A stretch of DNA of 64,000 bases from Chlorobaculum sp. MV4-Y (GTDB lineage: Bacteria > Bacteroidota > Chlorobiia > Chlorobiales > Chlorobiaceae). The notes under the pieces were generated by a model. That model did no database searches. It was not told where the DNA came from and worked only from the letters and a program-made list of their open reading frames with translations. The DNA lies in contig NZ_CP104202.1 in assembly GCF_025244685.1 (NCBI RefSeq), positions 498,323-562,322 on the forward strand. Reading direction: 5' to 3'. Shown here piece after piece: positions 1 through 10,556 of this stretch (position 1 is the first letter of the stretch; every line of letters starts with the position of its first letter). Position numbers and translations under genes: made by a program.

Positions 1-954
<954 letters not shown>

Positions 955-1127
955 TTACGTTCGCAGGTGAGAAAAAGCTTCGAGTGTGCTTCCGAAAATA
1001 GGAAAAAAACTAATATAGTTTCAATCGTGAGTACTATTATAGCTTAGGTTTTGCTCGCTGATACGCATTTTTTTGCATCTGACGAGCAACAGGAACGCAT
1101 TTCCGGCAAACCAAACTTTCCTGATTT

Positions 1128-1901
1128 TTGGACAGAGCAAACCACGCCGAAATCCCGGCTCAGGAACCTCGTGAACAGGTCGTCTATGGCCGCAACGCTG
1201 TCATTGAACTGTTGCAGTCGAAACCTGAGAGCGTCGAGAAGATATACCTCCAGTTCAACACCTCCCATCCCAAGCTCAAGGAAATTGTCATCACGGCCCG
1301 GAGGCTGAAGATTCCCTGCGGCAAGGCGCGCATGGAGAAGTTGACGCTCATCTCCGGCACGGCGAAGAACCAGGGTGTGTGCGCCCTGATCAGCAGTCTC
1401 AATTACTACACGCTCGACGAGGTGCTCGCCGCGCCGCGCAACAGCTCGCCATTGCTCGTGATCCTCGAAGGACTCGAAGATCCGCACAACGTCGGCGCGA
1501 TCATCCGCACCGCCGAGGCCGTGGCCGCTGACGCGGTCATCATGATCGAGGGCAAGGGCACGCCGATCAACGCGAGCGTGCACAAGGCGTCGGCGGGAGC
1601 GCTGTCGCACATGCGCGTCTGCAAGGTCAAAAGCCTCGTCAAGACGCTCGACCTGTTGCACGAACGCGGATTCAGCATCGTGGCTGCCGACATGGAGGCC
1701 GAGCACAACCACACCGACATCGACTGGACTCGCCCGACGGTGCTCGTCATGGGGGCGGAGGGGAGCGGCCTCGGCTCCGAAACCCGCAAGCGCTGCGACC
1801 GGATCGTGCGCATTCCGATGGCTGGCTGCGTCGAATCGCTCAACGTCAGCGTCGCGGCAGGCGTGATGCTCTACGAAGCGATGCGCCAGCGGCTGGGGTG
1901 A
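1128..1901 (+). CDS. rlmB: 23S rRNA (guanosine-2'-O-)-methyltransferase RlmB family (SpoU)
   Basis: This 257-residue protein has the RlmB/TrmH architecture: a short N-terminal substrate-binding domain (VVYGRNAVIELL near residues 18-29) and a SPOUT methyltransferase domain. The three SPOUT motifs are visible as NVGAIIRTAEA (about 121-131), MGAEGSGLG (about 204) and a C-terminal block ending in SLNVSVAAGVML. It should methylate a ribose 2'-OH in 23S rRNA with S-adenosylmethionine. The start is uncertain: a stop codon (1122-1124) lies just upstream, there is no in-frame ATG or GTG before the conserved region, and the only candidate is TTG at 1128, with no convincing ribosome-binding site. A stem-loop directly follows the stop codon. 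Confidence 0.88.
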   Translation: MDRANHAEIPAQEPREQVVYGRNAVIELLQSKPESVEKIYLQFNTSHPKLKEIVITARRLKIPCGKARMEKLTLISGTAKNQGVCALISSLNYYTLDEVLAAPRNSSPLLVILEGLEDPHNVGAIIRTAEAVAADAVIMIEGKGTPINASVHKASAGALSHMRVCKVKSLVKTLDLLHERGFSIVAADMEAEHNHTDIDWTRPTVLVMGAEGSGLGSETRKRCDRIVRIPMAGCVESLNVSVAAGVMLYEAMRQRLG

Positions 1902-1940
1902 AGATGAGTCGGATTTGACTGATCCGACCGATCTTTTCTT
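1901..1940 (+). terminator. Rho-independent terminator after rlmB
   Basis: A stem-loop begins within the rlmB stop codon. The inner arms GTCGGAT and ATCCGAC and the outer arms AAGAT and ATCTT pair around a loop of about seven bases, and the stem runs into a TCTTTTCTT tract. It separates rlmB from gcvH. Confidence 0.65.
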
Positions 1941-2012
1941 CTCCTGAAAAAATGTTACCTTCAAATTCATTTGTATTCCTCAATTGCATAGCAACCTAAA
2001 TCACGTTCTGCC

Positions 2013-2396
2013 ATGAACATCCCTGATAATCTCCGCTATACCAAAGACCATGAATGGATCAAGCTGCTCGATGATGGCGCGACCGCGCTGGTCGGCATCA
2101 CCGATTTCGCGCAGTCCGAACTTGGTGACATCGTGTTCGTCGAAACCAAGGCTGTCGGCACGAAGGTCGCGGCGCACGGCGTGTTCGGTACCGTCGAGGC
2201 GGTCAAGACCGTTGCTGACCTGTTCGCTCCGGTGGCTGGCGAGATCGTCGAGATCAACGGCGGACTGGACGATGCGGCGATTGTCAACTCCGATCCATAC
2301 GGCGAAGGGTGGATCGTCAAACTGAAGCTCGATAACGTCGCGGATATCGACGCGCTGCTTTCGCCCGAGGCTTATCGCGCGCAGATCGGCGAGTGA
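2013..2396 (+). CDS. gcvH: Glycine cleavage system H protein (lipoyl carrier)
   Basis: This 127-residue protein matches the length and pattern of GcvH. The lipoylation site is the lysine at residue 65 inside GTVEAVKTVADL, and the N-terminal LRYTKDHEWIK is the usual signature. The lipoyl arm carries the aminomethyl intermediate between the P (decarboxylase), T and L proteins. The gene lies 40 bases upstream of gcvPA in the same direction, so the two probably share a transcript. gcvT and the second P-protein subunit are not in this window. Confidence 0.97.
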   Translation: MNIPDNLRYTKDHEWIKLLDDGATALVGITDFAQSELGDIVFVETKAVGTKVAAHGVFGTVEAVKTVADLFAPVAGEIVEINGGLDDAAIVNSDPYGEGWIVKLKLDNVADIDALLSPEAYRAQIGE

Positions 2397-2436
2397 CCGG
2401 CTGGCAAGGTTTTTCAACTGAATCAAACATAGTACC

Positions 2437-3771
2437 ATGCCTTTCATTACCAATACCGATGCCGAGCGGGCTGAAATGCTCCAGGAGATCGGCGTCGCGA
2501 GTTTCGACGAACTCATCGCGGACATTCCCGAGGAGATTCGCCTGAAGCGCGCGCTCGACCTTTTTCCCGCGATGGGTGAGCCGGAGGTGAAGAGTCTGCT
2601 CGAAAAGATGGCCTCCTCAAACGCCGCCACCTGTGACCACGTGAGCTTCCTCGGCGCGGGCGCTTATGATCACTACACTCCCGCTGCCGTCAAGACCATC
2701 TCGTCGCGCAGCGAATTTTATACAGCTTATACGCCGTATCAGGCCGAGGTGTCGCAGGGTACGCTTCAGGCGATCTACGAATACCAGAGCGTGATGTGCC
2801 GCCTGTACGGCATGGACGTGGCCAACGCCTCGATGTACGACGGCGCGAGCGCGCTGGCCGAAGCGGCGCTGATGGCCGTGAATATCACCGGGCGTAATGG
2901 CGTCGTGGTGGCGGGAAAACTGCATCCCTACACCCGCCAGGTGCTGGAGACTTACCTCGAAGCCGCCGGTGAGCGGGCCATCGTGCAGAACAGCATCGAG
3001 AACGGTATCGGCAGCATTGCCTCGCTCGAAGCGCTCGTCACCTCCGAAGTTGCCGCGGTGATCGTGCAGCAGCCGAACTTCTACGGCTGCCTCGAAGAGG
3101 TCGAAGCCATCGGTCAGATCGCCAGAAAGAACGGAGCGCTCTTCATCGTCTCCGCTGATCCGGTCTCCCTCGGCGTGCTCGAAGCGCCGGGCAACTACGG
3201 CGCGGACATCGCCGTAGGCGAAGGCCAGTCCGTCGGCAACGCCCAGAGCTTCGGCGGGCCGTACCTTGGCATTTTCACGGTCAAGCAGGCGCATGTGCGC
3301 AAAATTCCTGGCCGCCTCGTCGGCATGACCAAAGACAAGGATGGCGAGGACGGCTTCATTCTGACGCTTCAGACCCGCGAGCAGCACATCCGCCGCGAAA
3401 AGGCCACCTCGAACATTTGTTCCAATCAGGCGCTCTGCGCGTTGCAGGCGGTGGTGCACCTGTCGCTGCTCGGCAAGGAGGGTATCCGCGAGGTTGCCAA
3501 CCGCTCGATGCAGAAGGCGCACTATCTGGCCGACCGCATCGCTGAGATTCCCGGCTTCTCGCTCAAATACAGCGCACCCTTTTTCCGCGAATTCGTGGTC
3601 GCGACGCCCGTTCCGGCGGCGACGATCATCGAGAAGATGCTGGAGAAAAAGGTATTCGCGGGCGTCGATCTTTCGGCATGGGGAGAAGATGGCCTCTTGG
3701 TCGCCGTCACCGAGAAGCGCACAAAAGAAGAACTCGACAGTTTCGTCAGCGAACTCGCTTCGCTTGGGTGA
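2437..3771 (+). CDS. gcvPA: Glycine dehydrogenase (decarboxylating) subunit 1
   Basis: At 444 residues this is the length of the N-terminal half of P protein, the form found where glycine decarboxylase is split into two subunits. Recognisable blocks are [15 protein letters not shown] (about 71-85), [14 protein letters not shown] and, near the C-terminus, [14 protein letters not shown]. The PLP-binding lysine lies in the other subunit, which is absent here, so this chain is expected to be inactive alone. With gcvH it handles glycine decarboxylation and one-carbon transfer, a theme shared with glyA at 36.8 kb. A strong bidirectional terminator follows and separates it from the convergent dapA. 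Confidence 0.96.
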   Translation: MPFITNTDAERAEMLQEIGVASFDELIADIPEEIRLKRALDLFPAMGEPEVKSLLEKMASSNAATCDHVSFLGAGAYDHYTPAAVKTISSRSEFYTAYTPYQAEVSQGTLQAIYEYQSVMCRLYGMDVANASMYDGASALAEAALMAVNITGRNGVVVAGKLHPYTRQVLETYLEAAGERAIVQNSIENGIGSIASLEALVTSEVAAVIVQQPNFYGCLEEVEAIGQIARKNGALFIVSADPVSLGVLEAPGNYGADIAVGEGQSVGNAQSFGGPYLGIFTVKQAHVRKIPGRLVGMTKDKDGEDGFILTLQTREQHIRREKATSNICSNQALCALQAVVHLSLLGKEGIREVANRSMQKAHYLADRIAEIPGFSLKYSAPFFREFVVATPVPAATIIEKMLEKKVFAGVDLSAWGEDGLLVAVTEKRTKEELDSFVSELASLG

Positions 3772-3792
3772 TAAGCTTTGCGAATAAAAGAA

Positions 3793-3820
3793 AAAGCCGC
3801 CCAAAGAGGCGGCTCTTTTC
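3793..3820. terminator. Bidirectional terminator between gcvPA and dapA
   Basis: The arms AGCCGCC (3795-3801) and GGCGGCT (3808-3814) enclose a six-base loop. A-rich sequence lies on the left and CTTTT on the right, so either strand would give a GC stem followed by a U-tract. It sits between convergent genes and probably serves both. Confidence 0.85.
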
Positions 3821-3852
3821 ATTATAGGTCCTATAGTACCTATTCTTCTTTC

Positions 3853-4743
3853 TCAAATCAGTCCAAGCTTTTGCAGCTCGTCGTGCAAAATTGCCTTGTT
3901 GGCTTCGGCCATGGGCACCAGCGGCAGGCGGTAGACCTCCTCGATCATGCCCATCAGCGAGAGCGCGTACTTGACCGGTACCGGGTTGCTCTCGATGAAG
4001 TTCAGCCGGAAAAGCTTGCGGTATCTGCGGTTGATGGCGCGGGCCTCTTCGAGGTTGCCCGCCTTCATGGCGTCGATCAGCCCCTTGACTACCTTTGGCA
4101 CCTGATTGGCCGCCACCGAAATCACGCCGTCGCCGCCGAGCGCCATGAAAGGCAGCATCAGCCCGTCCTCGCCGGTCATCACCGAAAAGTTTTCCGGGCG
4201 CTCGTCGATGAGCGTCATGATCTGCTCGAAGTTGTCCGACGCCTCCTTGACGGCGAGCACGTTGTCGATGTCCCGCGCCAGCCGCAGAATCGTCCCGGCA
4301 CTCACGTTGCTGCCGGTGCGCCCCGGCACGTTGTAGATGATCACCGGAATTGAGACCGATTCGGCCACGCGGCGGAAGTGCTGGTAGTACCCCTCCTGCG
4401 ACGGCTTGTTGTAATAAGGCGCAACGGAGAGGATGGCCTGCGCCCCGGCCTTTTCGGCGTTGCGCGCCAGCTCGACCGCGTGGCGGGTGTCATTGTTGCC
4501 CGCGCCAGCGGCCACCATCATCGACTCGTCAGCCTCCTCGCAGACGACGCGGATGATCTCCGCCTCCTCCTCGTTCGTGAGGGTGGGCGACTCGCCGGTG
4601 GTGCCGCAGGGAAGCACGATGTCGGTTCCGGCCTCGCGATGGAACCGCACCAGCCGCCGCATGGCTTCGAAATCGATCGATCCGTCCTCTTGGAACGGCG
4701 TGACAAGCGCTACGGCTGAACCTGAAATAAGGCGATTGGACAT
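3853..4743 (-). CDS. dapA: 4-hydroxy-tetrahydrodipicolinate synthase
   Basis: DapA condenses pyruvate with aspartate semialdehyde in the lysine and diaminopimelate pathway. From ATG 4743 the protein is 296 residues, the usual DapA length. The Schiff-base lysine is K166 in VLAVKEASD and the conserved tyrosine is Y137 in [10 protein letters not shown]. The substrate loop GTTGESPTL lies near residues 48-56. A longer reading from a TTG at 4761 is possible, but [17 protein letters not shown] is the natural start by family length. Confidence 0.96.
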   Translation of the reverse strand: MSNRLISGSAVALVTPFQEDGSIDFEAMRRLVRFHREAGTDIVLPCGTTGESPTLTNEEEAEIIRVVCEEADESMMVAAGAGNNDTRHAVELARNAEKAGAQAILSVAPYYNKPSQEGYYQHFRRVAESVSIPVIIYNVPGRTGSNVSAGTILRLARDIDNVLAVKEASDNFEQIMTLIDERPENFSVMTGEDGLMLPFMALGGDGVISVAANQVPKVVKGLIDAMKAGNLEEARAINRRYRKLFRLNFIESNPVPVKYALSLMGMIEEVYRLPLVPMAEANKAILHDELQKLGLI

Positions 4744-5069
4744 GAGAACTGCTTGATTCAAATTCTGTTGGTAAAAGGCTGATAATCATGCAAAGCAGAT
4801 CTGATCCGTAGATTATGACGCTTTCAGCCTTCGTGTTGTAATGAATGTAGCCAATGAGAGGGATTTATAAAAAATCGTAAATCAAGCGACGGAGTGGATT
4901 CTGTGGAAGTGAGTTTTCCAGATAAACAGGATCGCGGAGAAAAAGAGCGTCGCGAACCAATCATCGACGTCGATTCTGCCCGCTATCTGCTTGATTGCAA
5001 GCCATCTATAAGGGGAACTGAATTTTTTAAATTGCTTGAATAACCGCTTCGAACTACGCAGAGAAAAAC
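4744..5069. other. Intergenic stretch between dapA and the helicase-nuclease gene
   Basis: These 326 bases between divergent genes must hold both promoters, but no confident promoter, operator or RNA structure was found. A short plus-strand frame (GTG 4894 to stop 5041-5043, 49 codons) has a charged, protein-like composition, and a 66-codon minus-strand frame overlaps it. Neither has a recognisable family or a convincing ribosome-binding site, so neither is called as a gene. Confidence 0.4.
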
Positions 5070-8000
5070 ATGATGGATGCAAACCCGCGCGATCTGCTGA
5101 CGCGGCTGCTTGACTATATCGAGGAGCAGGCGAAGGACATCAATCCGCGCGCTTTTAGGCTGTCGAATACTCGGGAGTTTCTCCGGCATCGCGCTGATTT
5201 CGTCGGATTGCCGGGCGTTGAATTCGACATCAGCGTTGAGGGTGATCATTTCTGGCTGCGCGTCCATCGGCTTGAAGCGCACATGCCGCCTGTGCTCGAC
5301 GGGAAAAACAGGAACTTCATCCGCATCGGCGACGATCCCGCTGGTGCAAAGCCATCCATCGACGACGAAGCGGTGAAGGCGCATCTCCTCGCCGCCGCGG
5401 AGGACAAAACGGCGGAACAGATCGAGGCGCTGGAGCGGCAGCATCGCGAGTCGCTTGAAGAGGTGCTTGCTCAATACTCGGCGCTCTGGAAGGCGTGGGC
5501 GGCGGGCGAAAAACCGCGCCGTCAAACTATCGAGCTGTACGGCGCGCTGTTTGCCATCAAGCACCAGCTCGAAGCCGAGGAGACAACCAGACCCACCGAA
5601 CTTGTCTGGGGGATTGGCATCGCGACCTGGCAGTTGACGTGGCCGGAGTCGCAGGGCAAGGGTTCAAAAGTCGATTTCGAGTATCCGCTCTTGACGCAGC
5701 AGATGGAGGTCGGTCTCGACGAATCGACGATGGCGCTCTGTTTGCGTCCGCGAGCCACCGATACCCGCTACGAGGGCGATGCGTTCGCAAGCTGCATGGG
5801 GCGAGTTGCCGTCGAGGTGGAGCGAACGGCGCGTCAGCAGCTCGAGCTGAGTCAGGAGCGCCCCGTCACGCCGTTCGATCCCGCCTCCTATGCTGACTTG
5901 CTGAAGCTCGTCGCCACCAACATGGAGAGCGGGGGCGTCTATCGTCCCGTATCGGCAGAAAACGAAACCGTGCCGCCGCCGGGCGAGCATCTTGTGGTGA
6001 CCGATTCATGGGCGCTCTTCACGCGGCCCCGCTCGAACAACTATCTGCTCGACGACCTGCAACGGCTCAAGGAGCGCCTTGCCGGGGAGTGCGACATCCC
6101 GAACGGCCCCGCCGCGCTGGTGACGACTCCTTCGGACGAGCCTGCTCCGTTCGGGCACATCCGCTTTCGGGGGCTGTCGGGGTACGGCCCGGATCGCGGC
6201 GGCGGCGAGGTTCGCGAGCTGTTCTTCCCGCTGCCCTACAATCAGGAGCAGGTCACCATCGTCCAGCAGCTCGAACAGGCCGAGGGCGTAGCGGTGCAGG
6301 GGCCGCCCGGCACCGGCAAGACGCACACGATCGCCAACATCATCTGCCACTACCTCGCTACCGGCAGGCGCGTGCTGGTCACCTCCAAGGGCGAACCGGC
6401 GCTCGCGGTGCTGCAAAGCAAGATTCCCGAAGAGGTTCGCCCGCTGACCGTGGCGATGCTCACCGGCGACCGCGAGAGTCTGCGGCAATTCGAGAGCGCG
6501 ATCAACGCGATTCAGGCGCGAGTCTCGCAGCTCAATCCCGAACTCACTCGTCAGGAGATCGACCTTTGCACGAGCCGGATCGACCGGGCGCACGCGGAAC
6601 TCGCCACCATCGACCGGCGTATCGACGAAATCGCCGGGGCGCAACTCTCGGAGGTCGAGGTCGATGGCCATCCGATGCGCGCCCAGGAGCTTGCCGAACT
6701 GGTCGTCAATGGTCAGGCCGATTATGGCTGGTTTGACGATGAGATCACGCTTTCGCCCGAAAACGCGCCGCCGCTTTCGGATGATGAAACCGGGAGGCTT
6801 CGCGAGGCGCGGCGCAAGCTCGGCGGCGATCTCGTGTATGTCGATGCGAATGTTCCGTCGGCAGACAGTTTGCTCCAACCGGACGATGTGGCGCAGTTGC
6901 ACGACGTGCTGGCGCGGATGCAGGAGATCGAGCGGCTGGTCGATGAGGGCGCGTTGCCTGCCCTGAAGGCGGCGATGCCCGAGGTGCTCGACGAGGCACG
7001 GCAGCTTTTGGGCGCTCTCGATGCTGTCCGTTCGACGCTGCGAGAGATCGACGAGTCGGGCGAGAGCTGGGCGCATGAGCTGCGGCAGCGGTGTCGGCAA
7101 CCATCATTTCAGGCCGAACGCCGTGCGCTCGAGGCGCTGTTCGACGAGATCGCGGCGCTGACGGAGGCTCGCGCGGTGTTTCTGCAACGGCCGGTCGAAA
7201 TGCCGCCGGAGGCGCTTGGCTCGCCAAAAGTGAGCGAGGCGGTAGAGCGCGGCGCACAGACCGGAAAGCCGTTCGGGCTGATCGCGTTCGGCAAAAGCGA
7301 GGTCAAGGAGGCGGTGGCGAAGGTGAAAGTGGCGGGCTTGCCGCCGTCCAGCGCCGAGGAGTGGCAACAGGTCAAAAGCTTCATGGAGCTGCATGCGCGC
7401 GTCATCTCGTTCCTGACGCGCTGGAACCAGTTCGCGCCAGCGCTCTCCGCCCCGCTGCTGGAGGGGGGCGTCGGCGAACTGCGCTGCATCGAGCTGGTCG
7501 CCTCGACGGCCCGCAAAGCGCACCAGCTCGCCACGCAGCATGACGTCACGCTGGTGCGCCGCGCGGAGGCAGTGTTCGCCCAGCCGCCGGTCGCGCTGCT
7601 GCACGGAACATCGGATGAGATTGCCAAAGTCAGGGAGCATCTGATGGTGCACCTGAGCCGCGCCGATCTGGCCAAGGCGGCGACGCAGTTGTCCACCCTG
7701 AAATCAAAACTGGCGGGAAGCTCCGGCCCCGCATCGGAAAAACTCAGAGCACTGGTCGATGACGCGCTCGGCAACGAAGCGCTCGCGGCAGAGCGGGTCG
7801 CGGCGGAATATGCGACGCTTCTCGGCGAGCTTCGGCGCATCGAGGCGCTGAACCCGGAGCTTGCGCTGGTGAACGAGGCCGCCGCCAGATTCCGGGAGGC
7901 GGGAGCGCCGAAGTTCGCGGCTCGCATCCGATCTACGCCAGTGCAGCAAACCGGCGAGGATGCGGCGCTTCCGGTCAACTGGCGTGATGCCTGGCGATGG

Positions 8001-9602
8001 GCGCGAGTGAAGCGCCACCTCGAACAGATCGAATCGCGCGATGAACTGGTGAAACTTTCGGCTCGCCGCCGCGACCTGGAAGAGGGTCTTGCGAAGCTCT
8101 ACCGGGAGATGGTCACGCTGGCGGCGTGGCTGGAAACGAAGCTCCACGCATCGCCGCGTGTGCTCGAAGCGCTGCAAGGCTACGCCACGGCGATCCGCCG
8201 CATCGGGCGCGGCACCGGCCCCAATGCCACGCGCCACCGCCGGGACGCGCGGCACCACATGACCAGCGCCGCCGGAGCGATTCCCTGCTGGATCATGAGC
8301 CACGCCAAGGTTTCCGAATCGATGCCCGCCGACATCGGAGCCTTCGACCTCGTCATCGTGGACGAGGCGAGCCAGTCGGACATTTGGGCGCTGCCCGCGA
8401 TTCTGCGCGGCAAGACGATTCTGGTGGTCGGCGACGACAAACAGGTTTCGCCCGACGCCGGGTTCGTCTCCGCCGAGCGGGTGCAGGAGTTGCGTGATCG
8501 CTTCCTCGCGGAGCAGCCATTCCGGGAGGCGATGACGCCGGGCAGTTCGCTCTACGACCTGGCGGCGCGGGTTTTCGCAGCGCGGCAGGTGACGCTGCGC
8601 GAGCATTTCCGGTGCGTGCCGCCGATCATCGCCTACTCCAACCGGATGTTTTACGAAGGGAAGATTCAGCCGCTGCGAATTCCGAAAGGGAGCGAACGGA
8701 TCGAGCCGCCGCTGGTGGATGTCCATGTCGAAAACGGGGTGCGTGGCCGCGACGGCTGCAACCGGGAGGAGGCGAGCTTCATCGCCGACGAAATCGCGGC
8801 GCTGCTCGCGGACGAGCGCTTCGCCGGGCGCACCATCGGCGTCGTGTCGCTGCTCGGCATGGAGCAGGCAAAGCATATCGACGCGCTCGTGCGCAACCGC
8901 TGCAACGCCGCCGAACTGCTTCACCGCCGCTTCGAGTGTGGCGATGCGCGCACCTTTCAGGGCAGCGAGCGAGACATCATGTTCCTCTCGATGGTGGTCG
9001 ATCCCGGTAATTGCAAGGCGCTCTCCGGCAACATGTTCGAGCAGCGCTTCAACGTCGCCGCAAGTCGCGCGCGCGACCGGATGTACCTGGTGCGCTCCGT
9101 CATGGCGTCGCATCTGTCCGACAAGGATTTGCGAATCTCGCTTTTTCAGCATTTCGACAGGCCGCTTGTAGCCGACAAGGAGGAGGCCGAAATGCTCATC
9201 GACCGTTGCGAATCGGGCTTCGAGCGCGAGGTGTACTCCGCGCTGGTCGAGCGCGGCTATCGCGTCATTCCGCAGGTGAAAACGGGCGCATACCGCATCG
9301 ACATGGTTGTCGAAGGCGCGGGCGACGTGCGCTTGGCCATCGAGTGCGATGGCGACGAGTTCCACGGCCCCGACCGCTGGCCGCAAGACCTGGCGCGTCA
9401 GCGGGTGCTGGAACGCGCGGGCTGGACCTTCTGGCGCTGCTTCGCCTCGACGTGGCGGCTGCACAAGGACGAAGTTCTCGGCGAACTCACCGGACGCCTG
9501 TCATCGATGGGCATCGAACCCCTCGGCTCGATAGCGAGAGCGCCCAAGCTGGTTGAAAAGCGCTCGCTGATCGTCTCGGTGTACGAAGAAGCGCCGCGCT
9601 GA
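5070..9602 (+). CDS. Large superfamily 1 (UPF1-like) helicase with C-terminal restriction-endonuclease-like domain
   Basis: This 1510-residue protein has a long N-terminal region without a recognised domain, then an SF1 helicase split by a roughly 600-residue insertion rich in charged, probably coiled-coil sequence. Walker A is GPPGTGKT at residues 411-418 and Walker B is VDEASQ with D1098-E1099. Later SF1 motifs are GDDKQVSP, REHFRCVPPI, ARTFQGSERD and NVAASRARDRMYL. The last 130 residues resemble the DUF559/MTES_1575 (Vsr-like) PD-(D/E)XK fold, with D1411 in YRIDMV and E1425-C-D1427 in AIECDGDEFHG as candidate metal ligands. It probably unwinds and cuts nucleic acid. Similar fusions are often found among defence genes, but here it stands alone among housekeeping genes, so its role is open. 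Confidence 0.88.
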   Translation: MMDANPRDLLTRLLDYIEEQAKDINPRAFRLSNTREFLRHRADFVGLPGVEFDISVEGDHFWLRVHRLEAHMPPVLDGKNRNFIRIGDDPAGAKPSIDDEAVKAHLLAAAEDKTAEQIEALERQHRESLEEVLAQYSALWKAWAAGEKPRRQTIELYGALFAIKHQLEAEETTRPTELVWGIGIATWQLTWPESQGKGSKVDFEYPLLTQQMEVGLDESTMALCLRPRATDTRYEGDAFASCMGRVAVEVERTARQQLELSQERPVTPFDPASYADLLKLVATNMESGGVYRPVSAENETVPPPGEHLVVTDSWALFTRPRSNNYLLDDLQRLKERLAGECDIPNGPAALVTTPSDEPAPFGHIRFRGLSGYGPDRGGGEVRELFFPLPYNQEQVTIVQQLEQAEGVAVQGPPGTGKTHTIANIICHYLATGRRVLVTSKGEPALAVLQSKIPEEVRPLTVAMLTGDRESLRQFESAINAIQARVSQLNPELTRQEIDLCTSRIDRAHAELATIDRRIDEIAGAQLSEVEVDGHPMRAQELAELVVNGQADYGWFDDEITLSPENAPPLSDDETGRLREARRKLGGDLVYVDANVPSADSLLQPDDVAQLHDVLARMQEIERLVDEGALPALKAAMPEVLDEARQLLGALDAVRSTLREIDESGESWAHELRQRCRQPSFQAERRALEALFDEIAALTEARAVFLQRPVEMPPEALGSPKVSEAVERGAQTGKPFGLIAFGKSEVKEAVAKVKVAGLPPSSAEEWQQVKSFMELHARVISFLTRWNQFAPALSAPLLEGGVGELRCIELVASTARKAHQLATQHDVTLVRRAEAVFAQPPVALLHGTSDEIAKVREHLMVHLSRADLAKAATQLSTLKSKLAGSSGPASEKLRALVDDALGNEALAAERVAAEYATLLGELRRIEALNPELALVNEAAARFREAGAPKFAARIRSTPVQQTGEDAALPVNWRDAWRWARVKRHLEQIESRDELVKLSARRRDLEEGLAKLYREMVTLAAWLETKLHASPRVLEALQGYATAIRRIGRGTGPNATRHRRDARHHMTSAAGAIPCWIMSHAKVSESMPADIGAFDLVIVDEASQSDIWALPAILRGKTILVVGDDKQVSPDAGFVSAERVQELRDRFLAEQPFREAMTPGSSLYDLAARVFAARQVTLREHFRCVPPIIAYSNRMFYEGKIQPLRIPKGSERIEPPLVDVHVENGVRGRDGCNREEASFIADEIAALLADERFAGRTIGVVSLLGMEQAKHIDALVRNRCNAAELLHRRFECGDARTFQGSERDIMFLSMVVDPGNCKALSGNMFEQRFNVAASRARDRMYLVRSVMASHLSDKDLRISLFQHFDRPLVADKEEAEMLIDRCESGFEREVYSALVERGYRVIPQVKTGAYRIDMVVEGAGDVRLAIECDGDEFHGPDRWPQDLARQRVLERAGWTFWRCFASTWRLHKDEVLGELTGRLSSMGIEPLGSIARAPKLVEKRSLIVSVYEEAPR

Positions 9603-9619
9603 AACGCGCCCCAAACTCG

Positions 9620-10355
9620 ATGCGCCTCCTGATCGCTGCACCGGGCGTCGCTCTTCTCTCCGTGATGACCGGTTGTTCAAAATCAGATAACCCGGTTATC
9701 TGACGCGGTCTCTTCACTTTCAGGGAAATCGCTCCCGAAGCGTTACGAGATCAAATCGGGCATCGTGCATTATGAGCCGCAGAATCTCATGGGCATGGGA
9801 ACGCCCACCGAAACGCTCTATTTTGACGATTATGGCAGAAAAGAGGCTGTGGAAAGGATTACGGAATCGAGCGTTATGGGAATCAAGACGTATGAGCATA
9901 CTATGCAGGTCACGGACGGTCAAACCGGCATTTTTTATGAAATAAAGAAGACCGTTAACGGCAAGGATGAAGCCAGCAAGGTGGCGACCAAAAGCGACCT
10001 CCGGGAGCTTCGGGAGATGGCGCAGACGATGGCTAAATCCCTGGATGTCAATGAGCTGAAGAAAAACATGGATTATCGCGAAGAGGGTACGGAAACGATT
10101 GCGGGAGTAACCGGCAAGAACTACTCGGTTGCCATGAACAAGAAGCAGCCCAATGCGCGTGCCTATGGCGTGATGTACAAGAATATCGTACTGAAAAGCG
10201 AAATGGGCAGTATTTCTATGAAAGCTGCAAGCATCGAGGAAAACGTTACCGTTCCGGCGTCAAAATTCGAAATTCCGGCTGGCTACACTGTTCAGGAGTT
10301 CAAGGCAGCCGAAGAGATGGAGAAAGCCGCCTCGATGGGGGAATCCAAAGAGTAA
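9620..10355 (+). pseudogene. Lipoprotein gene interrupted by a frameshift
   Basis: ATG 9620 opens a frame with a lipoprotein signal peptide (hydrophobic core, then lipobox residues VMTGC), which hits a stop at 9701-9703, nine codons after the cysteine. The next frame continues without a stop from before this point to 10355 and encodes a soluble domain of about 215 residues. Removing one C from the CCC at 9691-9693 joins the two as SKSDNRLSDAVSSLSGKSL. The mature part has no recognised domain, though it resembles outer-membrane-associated or periplasmic proteins of unknown function. Read alone, the downstream frame could start at GTG 9765 but would lack any export signal. Real mutation and sequencing error cannot be told apart here. 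Confidence 0.7.
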
Positions 10356-10380
10356 AAGATTTGCATCATTTCGAAAAGCA

Positions 10381-10409
10381 AAAAGGCGGTGCTTGTGCCG
10401 CCTTTTTTA
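10381..10409 (+). terminator. Terminator after the lipoprotein gene
   Basis: The arms AAAAGGCGG and CCGCCTTTT close an eight-base loop and lead into a T-run (CCGCCTTTTTTAT). It lies 25 bases after the stop codon at 10355. Confidence 0.8.
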
Positions 10410-10556
10410 TGATTTTTTCCAGGGATGCTCGATCTTTTTCTCAACCGCGATAAACCGAATTCACATCGCTACATGGTTGCTGGCTGGCCGGAAGGCCTTA
10501 ACGGTTTGAGTCGGGGAATCCGATTTCGAGAGAGAGTGTGTATCGGATAGTTTTTG

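Noticed and set aside
1044-1970. A 308-codon open frame on the minus strand opposite rlmB
   Set aside because: It is an arginine/histidine-rich shadow of the GC-rich rlmB gene with no family pattern.
7704-9464. A 586-codon minus-strand frame opposite the helicase gene
   Set aside because: Composition is that of an antisense reading of a GC-rich gene, while the plus strand has clear helicase motifs across it.
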